Of a DNA stretch of 64,000 nucleotides, positions 56,969-64,000 are shown in pieces; position 1 is the stretch's first letter, and every line of letters starts with the position of its first letter. A model generated the notes under the pieces. The model saw nothing but the letters and a program-made list of their open reading frames with translations, searched no databases and was not told the origin of the DNA. Where the stretch lies: contig OZ242280.1 of assembly GCA_965207345.1 (NCBI GenBank), positions 1,364,001-1,428,000 of the forward strand, in the 5' to 3' direction. The DNA is from G965207345 sp965207345. GTDB taxonomy: Bacteria > Pseudomonadota > Gammaproteobacteria > PS1 > Pseudothioglobaceae. The translations under genes and the position numbers were made by a program.

Positions 56969-57829
56969 TTAATCTACACCTTGTTTCTTTATTTTTGATA
57001 ATTGTGATTTTATATAAAAAAGACCAACCCAAGATACTAGAACAAAAAGATATATAAATAAATCATGATTAATAGTCGCAAATAAATTCCAAAGAGCATG
57101 TAGCCCCATACCAAAAAAAAGCATCCACAAAAAATAGACTAAACTTTTTTCTTTAATAAGAAGGCTTCCAAGTGCACCACCCCAAACTGCAGAAAAAACA
57201 GCATGGGCAGGATTTGCTCTAATAAATAAAACTTCATCATGTTGAGTAAAATAATATATGTTTTCTATCATAGCAAATCCTAGAGCACATAAAACAACAT
57301 AAAATAATGCAATTCTCTTTGAGGTTAATCTATTACGCATTAAAAGTAACACAGAAAATAATTTTGCTAACTCTTCTACAGGTCCAGCAATCATAGAAGT
57401 TTTATCTAGTAGTGGCACTATCTCGTATTTTGGAATTTTTTCTTTTATTTGTTCTGTATAGCTAAATATCCACCAGCTTCTTTCAACCTCTCTTATTATC
57501 TCTTCATAAGCGATATTATTCCAAAATGGATAAAGGAAGGTGATGCTCAGTATAATAGATAAAAATCCACATATAAACAAAGCAATTAAAGCATAGGTAA
57601 CACTTAAATTCCCCTCTTGATTGTTAAACCAAAGCGTTATTAAAATTGCATAAAAACAAGTAATAATAAGGGCTGAATTGTGAAAAACATCAATTTTATC
57701 GTGCGTATCACTGAATAATGCAATAATGAGTAAAATAGTAATAATTAATATTAGAAGCCATTTTGCAGGCAAAGAATCTAAAAATAGAATGAATAGCACT
57801 ATCAGTATGAAAATGATGAAAAATTCCAT
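56969..57829 (-). CDS. PrsW-family intramembrane metalloprotease
   Basis: A 286-residue polytopic membrane protein with eight or so hydrophobic helices. PrsW/RskP hallmarks are present in order: GPVEELAKLFSVLL (Glu-Glu pair), GFAMIENIYYF, NPAHAVFSAVWGGALG and GMGLHALWNLFA, supplying the Glu and His residues of the active site. Relatives cleave anti-sigma factors (PrsW and RsiW in Bacillus), but no sigma/anti-sigma pair is nearby. Very AT-rich; lies in the accessory stretch. Confidence 0.85.
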   Translation of the reverse strand: MEFFIIFILIVLFILFLDSLPAKWLLILIITILLIIALFSDTHDKIDVFHNSALIITCFYAILITLWFNNQEGNLSVTYALIALFICGFLSIILSITFLYPFWNNIAYEEIIREVERSWWIFSYTEQIKEKIPKYEIVPLLDKTSMIAGPVEELAKLFSVLLLMRNRLTSKRIALFYVVLCALGFAMIENIYYFTQHDEVLFIRANPAHAVFSAVWGGALGSLLIKEKSLVYFLWMLFFGMGLHALWNLFATINHDLFIYLFVLVSWVGLFYIKSQLSKIKKQGVD

Positions 57830-58404
57830 AATTTTTAGTTTGCATTAAAATAATCACAAATGAAATACAGCTATTAGTAGGCATCCTAAAGACCTATGGA
57901 TTACGACAGTCTCTAACAACTAGCTTTATCATAATTTGTTAATTTTTACATCATTTTATTTAAAAAATAACATTAAGGCAATTTAAGACTATGTTAACAC
58001 TTGTTTTATATCTTACATCACAACAAAAGATAACAAGTGTAATATTTAGTCCACTATCTGGGCTACAGCACATATGCCATAACTAAAGAAGCAGGTATTA
58101 TTGGTCAGCATACTAACAATTTTCCCCTATTTTTGCCTTGATCTTATGATTTTAGGTTTTATGACTGGTTTGATACTTTCTATAGTACTTATTAATTTTG
58201 CCAGTAATATAGCTCTTCTTTATCTAAAGCAGAATGCATGGAGTATTATGGAGATTTGGAGATAAAATTCGTTTAAAACACTATAACTATAGTTATTTAA
58301 AAGCATCATATCTAAAACTATTGCTAACGCTCAAACCCACTTATTTTAAAACACAGTGGAGCAAAGATCTAATTCAGTGATTTGCTGTGTGCTTATAACA
58401 AGAC
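57830..58404. other. 575-base stretch, only a short hydrophobic frame
   Basis: Most of this stretch has no supportable gene. At about 58147-58266 a plus-strand ATG frame of 39 codons (ILGFMTGLILSIVLINFAS) encodes one membrane-type helix pair; its reading frame is open some 20 codons further upstream. It could be a relic or a small membrane peptide. Confidence 0.35.
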
Positions 58405-61400
58405 TCACTTCTCATGCAGCTTTATTATAAAATTGTTATTCTTAACAAGAAATTTTGAATTTTTGTTAAAACTTTCATCTTTACTAAATTTAAAAGGATT
58501 AGTTAGTTTTTTAATCCTTATGTTTTTTTCCAAGGCTTTTATAACAATCATAATTTCATAATTATTTTTATTCTCAATCCCAAAAGTTACTTCTGAATTT
58601 GAAATTTTAAATTCAAGACTTTTTAATGCTGTAGTTTTTACTTCCACAAAAATCCATTTATTATATTCATTTTTATATTTTATATCATAATGCTTATTAT
58701 CATCGCCACTAGGGTTAATATTTGCTTTTTTTGCGGAACTAGAATCCCAAATTACATTTTCATTGCCAAATTTCTCTTTCAAAGATTTAAATACTATTAC
58801 CTCTCCAATGAATCCTAATTCTTCTTTATCTAATATTTCAAATTTTTTAAAATTTCTTTTAGATCCCCTTTTTTCATTTCCTTCAATAACAACTTCAGGT
58901 TTTGTTGAATTTATCTTTTCAATGTTAGTTATTGGGTTCTCAGAACTTATTAAGTTATATAAAGCTTTAAAATCACCTTTAGGTATTTTGTGAGTATTGT
59001 TATTAAAATGTATTTCTTTAGAATTATCTGGTTTGTCAATAAAATCTTGATATTCTTTAATTGTTTGTTCATATTCCCCAAAATAGATAAGACTTCTTAA
59101 TTTAATATTATCTTCAATTATCTTATTTAAGGCTACTTTATCAAGTGATTTAATTTTTTTCTCAAGTATTTTAAGATTCTTCTTATAAATATTGCTGATT
59201 TCTATATCATCGTGTTTTGCAGATAAATCAATTTGAAATTTATTTTTTATTTTTTCATAAAATATTTTGTTTATTTTAATCTTAACCGAGTTTTCAATTG
59301 AAAATTGATGAAATTCTTCAAACTTAGATTGTTCTTCAAGAAAGGTTTCTTTTAATTTTTCTGGTTTGTCTTTTAATAAATTGAAAAGTAATATTTCAAA
59401 CTTTTTTTGGTTATCATGCTTAAACTGTTGAAGTTGATTTAAAAAGTATTCTTCTATATCAAGTATGATAGTTGAATTTTTATTAAATACAGGAATATCA
59501 ATACTTATATTGCTAAATAATTGGACTATAGTTGGAAAATTAGATAAATCATTAATATCCTCATAATTAAGCTGAAATTCTGCAATATCTTGGTTAGTAG
59601 TGGCACATATTAACTTTTTAAATTCTTCATCTTTATATTTCCGATCTTCATATGTCTTATTTAGTGAAGATAAAATTGAAAACCAAAATTGCATTTTTGG
59701 GTCATCTACTACATTCAGTCTTTTTTTAGCATTTTTAAGTTTTTCAAGATTATTATCATCTAACTCTGTTTTAATAATATGTGTTCTTTTTTCAATGTTA
59801 GCTTCAAATAATCTTGAGAATGAAACCCTATGCGCATCAACCTTTAAAATACTACTATAAATCTCAGCAATAACATCTGGAAATATGGGATTAAGTTGTA
59901 ACGCATTAAAATCTTTATATTCTTTTGAACTGTCAACGAGCAAATATATTTCATTCTTATTTTTAATATGAATAAATTCATAGGGCTTTAACTCAAAGGC
60001 TTTTGTAGTTCCATTATGTTTATATTCTGCCTTGATGAATTCACATATACTAATCTTACTATTTTTTACCCGCTTCAGTTCATCTTCATTTTTATCTTTA
60101 GCTAAACGAAATGCGTATATGTATGGCTTTAACTCATTAATTTCATTTTGAAAATTTGAATTTAAACAATGATAATTAGGTTCCTCTATTAATTGAAAAT
60201 CTAATTTATCTAATGGTTTTACGCCAAATATTCTTTCAACTTTTTGCTGTCCTTTTCTTTTCTCTATTGTAATTGTAGGAAATTGTTTGATGATTTCTTC
60301 ACCAAATGTTTTATTTTCAATGTAATACGTATCAGATACTTTTTCGTATGAATACAAACCATTCAAACTACAAAACACATATCCATTTTTGATGAATTCT
60401 AAATATTTTTCAGATTTTTCATCAATTGTTTTTTCATCAATATTTTCAATTATTTCTCGATAAATCTGTTTTGCCTTGCTACCATCTTTATCAATATCTT
60501 TCAAATTAACTAGCATCGAATAAATTGTATCAGTAGAAAAATTACTAATTTCTTTATTTACTCCAATTCTTATAAGATAACGGTTAATATCTTCTTTTGA
60601 TATTTTTTTATCCTTAAATAATTGATGCTCATAATTTATTTTTGGGATTTCAATAAATGGAGAAAAATTCTTTGTAATGGTTTTAGAAATGCAACATTTT
60701 GATGGTTTTGATGCTTTATTAGTTTCTGTATTAAGCCATTCTAACTTTAACATTTGCCACAAAATATAGGATGGCACATTAGCTTTCTTTACATAAGCGT
60801 TGTGTTGTTTATTTGTAATTGAAAATTTAACTTGACTATCTGGATTTGTTTCATTTTTTTCGGTAATGCTACTGTCATGGTCTAACCAAAACAATATGTT
60901 TTCATTGGAATTATTTTTTAATATTTCTTCTAAATCTTTAATTGTTTCTGCTTTAATTCCATTTATCGAAAATCCTTTATTTTTCAGCTCAGCAAATGAT
61001 GTCAAAGTAGCATCATGCTTATATATTCTTGTCTTTTCATAAGGAAAATTCTTTATAGTAAATTTACCATATTCTTGATTCTTAACAGGAATTAATTTCT
61101 TCCTTGGATATTCTTCAACCCCTAACCATAAAAGAAAATGGTTGATAAACTTTTTTCCTTCAATTCCTAATATTTTTGGACTACCGGCTAATTTACTTTT
61201 ATCATATTCAAAAAGAATTTCACATAGCTTGTTTTCATATTCCTTACCTAAGTAAGCATCACTAACTTTTGTCTCTCCATTGTTTTTATTTAAAATCGGT
61301 ATAGAAACATTAGGCAGGATTGTAATATCAATATTTTTTTTATCTTTGTTGGATATATATAATTCATACAAATTTGAAATTAAATCTTTGATAGAATTTC

Positions 61401-63132
61401 TCCTACCTATTTTATTTGTCTGGTTATTATTAAAATTACCAACAATTCGCCTAAATATTTCACCAAATCTACAAACCTTTACATTAAAGAATTTTAAATA
61501 ATTTTCTATTTCTTCTGCTTTTTCTGACTTAAATATTTGTTTGAGATGCACATATAACTCAGAGCTTATTATTTTTAAATTTAAGTCTAATGGAATATCT
61601 ATTTTTTCGCCACTTGGGGGTAAGAATATCTCAGAATTTGAATCAATTATTGCGTCACCTTGGTCAATAAAAATATTAGGTAATATTTCTCTTTTAACTT
61701 CTATATCTCCATAATCCTTAATTAAATAGGAAATTAATTTTGCTCTTTCTCCTATTTCTAATTGTTCTGATATTTCTGATATAGTACTAAACAGATACTT
61801 TTTATCATAGGGTTTTAATTTTAACCAATTTAGTATTTGAATTATTTTTTTGTCTTCTGTAAATAAAAGTAAGTTTCTGAACTTATCTTTTGGTAAAACT
61901 TCTGCATAATTATTCTCATGGAACACAGGTTTATCCTTGTAAGAGATATATTTGTTGCTAATTGTTGGGAATACCTTATTTTCTTTGATTTTACTTTTTA
62001 GCTTTTCAGCAAAATCATTGTCCTCAAAAAAGGAGTCTATTGAATCATTATTATAAAAACTTAATAATTTTAGTGCGTTGTAGGATATCTTATCGCTTGA
62101 TATTTGCAGAGCAGTATCAATAAGCAATTGAATTAATTCAGTCAATAAAAATTTATTACGTCCTTTTGTATCGTTGTTCAGTTCATTTCTATTAGAAGAC
62201 AATTCAAATGTGCCATGTATAATAGCAGGGAATGGGAATTTTACCTTTGTTTTAAAATACGAATAAAGCCTACCAACTCTATCATCAAGGTTTTCATTCC
62301 AAGCAATTTTTAGTTCATAGTTTTTACCTCCATGCTCTCCCTTTCTTGTTTTTATACTCCATTCCTTTTCAAGTGTTTCGTTTTTGTCATCATTAAATTC
62401 TTTAATGAGTATTTTATTCTTAAAAATTTCTTTTTCTATTTTAAAATTTTTCTTTGGACTTTCAATAATAATCCTTTCAAGGTTATTGAGGAATAGTAAA
62501 ACTTCCTTGTTTATTTCATTATTGATTTGTTCTTGAATATCATCTGTTTGGTTTTCTTTTAAATCAATTACGATATATGTATCATAATCTTTTAAAGTAT
62601 CAGGGATTTTTTTTAATATTTTTGGACACCGTAATATTGCAATTGGGAATTCTTCTTGTGTTTCTTTTTTATCTAGTTCTGTTCTAATTTTAGCTTTTTG
62701 TTCTATCAATGATTTTAAAAAGTCTATTGCATTTTTACGTGAGAATTCAATTGCAAAATCATAATTTTTTATAGTTATTTTATTTGCCCAACTTAAAATA
62801 GAACGAAATCCTAATCCTTTTTGTCCAACTTGATTTGATTTAAATTTTTTAGAACTTAAATGACTATACATTAAGGATTCAATACCATCTTTTGAAAATT
62901 CCTTACCATTATTTGCAATAATTAGTTGATTTTCTGAAAGTTTAATATAGCAGACTTTCTCTTTCTCTGTTATAGCTTCATCATCAGCATTTTGGAGCAT
63001 TTCAAGAAGTTGCCTCCCATTGTATTCTTCAATTTTTTCAATTTCTTCTCGATAATCCCCAATTATAATATTTGAGTCATTAAGATATATGCCTCTTCTT
63101 TTTTCTAGAGTATCTTCAATAAAATCTATCAT
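58405..63132 (-). CDS. Large Hsp90/sacsin-type ATPase fused to a DUF3883-like PD-(D/E)XK nuclease (defence candidate)
   Basis: A 1575-residue intact protein. Near residues 35-125 is a GHKL ATPase of the sacsin/NOV type: LLEMLQNADDE (Mg-binding Asn), IIANNGKEFS and GQKGLGFRS (ATP lid). The long centre is Lys/Asn/Ile-rich and helical, with no motif that I recognise. The last 150 residues match DUF3883 (NOV C-terminal): LGFIGEVIVFKSL, then HYDIKY and IFVEVKTTAL, which give the E, D and E-x-K of a PD-(D/E)XK nuclease. Bacterial proteins of this layout are often found in defence islands. GC is low (16 of 60 in two sampled lines). Restriction or abortive defence is an inference. Confidence 0.75.
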   Translation of the reverse strand: MIDFIEDTLEKRRGIYLNDSNIIIGDYREEIEKIEEYNGRQLLEMLQNADDEAITEKEKVCYIKLSENQLIIANNGKEFSKDGIESLMYSHLSSKKFKSNQVGQKGLGFRSILSWANKITIKNYDFAIEFSRKNAIDFLKSLIEQKAKIRTELDKKETQEEFPIAILRCPKILKKIPDTLKDYDTYIVIDLKENQTDDIQEQINNEINKEVLLFLNNLERIIIESPKKNFKIEKEIFKNKILIKEFNDDKNETLEKEWSIKTRKGEHGGKNYELKIAWNENLDDRVGRLYSYFKTKVKFPFPAIIHGTFELSSNRNELNNDTKGRNKFLLTELIQLLIDTALQISSDKISYNALKLLSFYNNDSIDSFFEDNDFAEKLKSKIKENKVFPTISNKYISYKDKPVFHENNYAEVLPKDKFRNLLLFTEDKKIIQILNWLKLKPYDKKYLFSTISEISEQLEIGERAKLISYLIKDYGDIEVKREILPNIFIDQGDAIIDSNSEIFLPPSGEKIDIPLDLNLKIISSELYVHLKQIFKSEKAEEIENYLKFFNVKVCRFGEIFRRIVGNFNNNQTNKIGRRNSIKDLISNLYELYISNKDKKNIDITILPNVSIPILNKNNGETKVSDAYLGKEYENKLCEILFEYDKSKLAGSPKILGIEGKKFINHFLLWLGVEEYPRKKLIPVKNQEYGKFTIKNFPYEKTRIYKHDATLTSFAELKNKGFSINGIKAETIKDLEEILKNNSNENILFWLDHDSSITEKNETNPDSQVKFSITNKQHNAYVKKANVPSYILWQMLKLEWLNTETNKASKPSKCCISKTITKNFSPFIEIPKINYEHQLFKDKKISKEDINRYLIRIGVNKEISNFSTDTIYSMLVNLKDIDKDGSKAKQIYREIIENIDEKTIDEKSEKYLEFIKNGYVFCSLNGLYSYEKVSDTYYIENKTFGEEIIKQFPTITIEKRKGQQKVERIFGVKPLDKLDFQLIEEPNYHCLNSNFQNEINELKPYIYAFRLAKDKNEDELKRVKNSKISICEFIKAEYKHNGTTKAFELKPYEFIHIKNKNEIYLLVDSSKEYKDFNALQLNPIFPDVIAEIYSSILKVDAHRVSFSRLFEANIEKRTHIIKTELDDNNLEKLKNAKKRLNVVDDPKMQFWFSILSSLNKTYEDRKYKDEEFKKLICATTNQDIAEFQLNYEDINDLSNFPTIVQLFSNISIDIPVFNKNSTIILDIEEYFLNQLQQFKHDNQKKFEILLFNLLKDKPEKLKETFLEEQSKFEEFHQFSIENSVKIKINKIFYEKIKNKFQIDLSAKHDDIEISNIYKKNLKILEKKIKSLDKVALNKIIEDNIKLRSLIYFGEYEQTIKEYQDFIDKPDNSKEIHFNNNTHKIPKGDFKALYNLISSENPITNIEKINSTKPEVVIEGNEKRGSKRNFKKFEILDKEELGFIGEVIVFKSLKEKFGNENVIWDSSSAKKANINPSGDDNKHYDIKYKNEYNKWIFVEVKTTALKSLEFKISNSEVTFGIENKNNYEIMIVIKALEKNIRIKKLTNPFKFSKDESFNKNSKFLVKNNNFIIKLHEK

Positions 63133-63230
63133 GGTTTCATCGCAGTCAGCCCTTTTGCTTTATAGTATTCATATCTCTCTTTATGTTTAGAGATGGTCAA
63201 TAGGTTCAGCTTTAATGGAAATACCCTAGC
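63129..63230 (-). pseudogene. Beheaded reading frame overlapping the start of the large ATPase gene
   Basis: A minus-strand frame without a start reads RVFPLKLNLLTISKHKERYE, then YYKAKGLTAMKP, and its TGA overlaps the ATG of the large gene (ATGA). Such an overlap is typical of operon partners. Upstream the frame is closed by stop codons, so only a C-terminus remains. I do not recognise its family. Confidence 0.4.
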
Positions 63231-63395
63231 TTATCACAATCTGGCATGCGACAATGATTTACTTAGATGTTTAAGTCTTTATCAAGTGGGTTTACTACCT
63301 TTCTAGGCACACTCTATCTTTGTTCATAGAGCAGTCCTAGGTTTAATGTAATTATTGAAGGTAGAATTTTTTACCCTACAATAACTATGCGCTTT

Positions 63396-63472
63396 TGGCG
63401 GAGTGGACGGGACTCGAACCCGCGACCCCCTGCGTGACAGGCAGGTATTCTAACCAACTGAACTACCACTCC
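63396..63472 (-). tRNA. tRNA-Asp (GUC)
   Basis: The reverse strand folds as a 77-base tRNA with encoded CCA. Acceptor GGAGTGG pairs with CCACTCC, the anticodon stem CCTGC/GCAGG holds CTGTCAC (anticodon GUC), and the T-arm is CGGGTTCGAGTCCCG. It marks the right edge of the accessory stretch. Confidence 0.97.
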
Positions 63473-63486
63473 TTAAATTTTAGATG

Positions 63487-63563
63487 TGGTGGGTGCTACA
63501 GGGCTTGAACCTGTGACCCTCGCCTTGTAAGGGCGATGCTCTCCCAAACTGAGCTAAGCACCC
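63487..63563 (-). tRNA. tRNA-Val (UAC)
   Basis: The reverse strand folds as a 77-base tRNA with encoded CCA. Acceptor GGGTGCT pairs with AGCACCC, the anticodon stem TCGCC/GGCGA holds CTTACAA (anticodon UAC), and the T-arm is ACAGGTTCAAGCCCTGT. It lies 14 bases upstream of tRNA-Asp on the same strand, so the two are co-transcribed. Confidence 0.96.
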
Positions 63564-63601
63564 AAAAAAAATAGCCAAATCAAACAACAACTTGGCTATT
63601 T
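63564..63601 (-). terminator. Rho-independent terminator of the HU gene
   Basis: On the minus strand AAATAGCCAA and TTGGCTATTT form a 10-base stem with a 13-base loop, followed by a run of eight T. It lies 25 bases after the HU stop and just before tRNA-Val. Confidence 0.85.
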
Positions 63602-63625
63602 ACAACAAGAATGAATAAAAAAATA

Positions 63626-63901
63626 TTATCTGTTTACAGACTCCTTAAGCAATTTACCAGCTTTAAAAGCAGGCACATTACTCGCCTTAATTTTTATGGT
63701 TGCACCCGTTTGTGGATTTCTACCGGTCCTAGCTGAGCGTTTTCTTACCAAAAAACTACCAAAACCTGTGATGATTACTGAATCATCGCTAGATAATTCT
63801 TCGGTTATCGTATCAGTCATTGCATCTAAAGCACGTGCAGCCTCTACTTTTTTTAAGCCTGACTTGTCGGCGATTGCCGCTATTAAATCTGATTTATTCA
63901 T
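63626..63901 (-). CDS. hupB: DNA-binding protein HU
   Basis: HU bends and compacts DNA as a dimer. The 91-residue protein has MNKSDLIAAIADKSGLKK, the ITGFGSFLVRKRSARTGRNP arm region with the conserved Arg-Asn-Pro tip, and IKIKASNVPAFKAGK LL. AAGGAGGT before the ATG is a near-perfect ribosome binding site. The beta-type symbol is a convention; a lon neighbour that would confirm it lies outside the window. Confidence 0.94.
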   Translation of the reverse strand: MNKSDLIAAIADKSGLKKVEAARALDAMTDTITEELSSDDSVIITGFGSFLVRKRSARTGRNPQTGATIKIKASNVPAFKAGKLLKESVNR

Positions 63902-64000
63902 TCTACCTCCTTAAAGTTAAATATTTAAAAACCCAGCACCAAACTCTTCCAAAAGTCAACACAGGGTGGATTATCCATCTAAAAGCTAGACTTGTCAATA

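Noticed and set aside
63129..63395. Transposase N-terminus hinted by a plausible Cys pattern (NHCRMPDCDKLGYFH) upstream of the large gene
   Set aside because: The frame is too short, interrupted, and no inverted repeats or catalytic residues are visible.

Overview
The window is 64 kb of an AT-rich gammaproteobacterial chromosome. Two 60-base lines counted by hand gave 40% GC in atpA and 27% in the large accessory gene. Gene order (dprA-smg-topA, rpmH-rnpA-yidD-yidC, yajC-secD-secF, an F-type atp operon starting with atpI) and the families present (UbiC, DsbC, YajC) support Gammaproteobacteria. I cannot name the genus. A secreted Gly/Asn/Trp repeat protein resembles sulfur-globule envelope proteins, which would fit a sulfur oxidiser, but this is only suggestive. 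There is no rRNA, CRISPR array or recognisable intact insertion sequence. Several pseudogenes point to ongoing gene loss.

Layout. 0-9 kb: housekeeping and repair genes (mutM end, pgeF, rluD, msrA, a ThiF-type enzyme, glyA, tRNA-Pro, a peroxiredoxin and an HDAC-family deacetylase) with a broken DJ-1/PfpI gene at 5.1 kb. 9-13 kb: a surface subtilisin autotransporter, then a decayed MvaI/BcnI-type restriction-modification system. 13-30 kb: coaE, rsmI, pepA, dsbC, mnmA, birA, truA, an SLC13-type transporter, secF/secD/yajC, a TauD-like dioxygenase, and yidC/yidD/rnpA/rpmH. 30-39 kb: an MBL hydrolase, topA, smg, dprA, recG, ubiC, grpE and nadK. 39-47 kb: the complete F1Fo ATP synthase operon, with an unrecognised four-helix membrane gene between atpD and atpC. 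47-52.5 kb: mfd, a Maf-type gene, folA and the repeat protein.

52.5-63.4 kb is an accessory stretch of sparse genes and wreckage: a GST, a broken GIY-YIG-like gene, a truncated cytochrome b561, a GC-richer glutaminyl cyclase with a possible SelO remnant, a PrsW-type protease, and a 1575-residue protein. That protein joins an N-terminal Hsp90/sacsin-like ATPase to a C-terminal DUF3883-like PD-(D/E)XK nuclease. It is the best candidate here for an undescribed (probably defence) system. The beheaded end of another reading frame overlaps its start codon. The stretch stops at tRNA-Asp and tRNA-Val, followed by the HU gene with a clear terminator.

The core genes serve translation and tRNA/rRNA modification, envelope protein export (SecDF-YajC, YidC, DsbC), DNA repair and topology (MutM, RecG, DprA, Mfd, TopA, HU), energy conversion (ATP synthase) and cofactor synthesis (CoaE, FolA, NadK, UbiC). 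All functions are read from motifs and gene order; no database search was possible.
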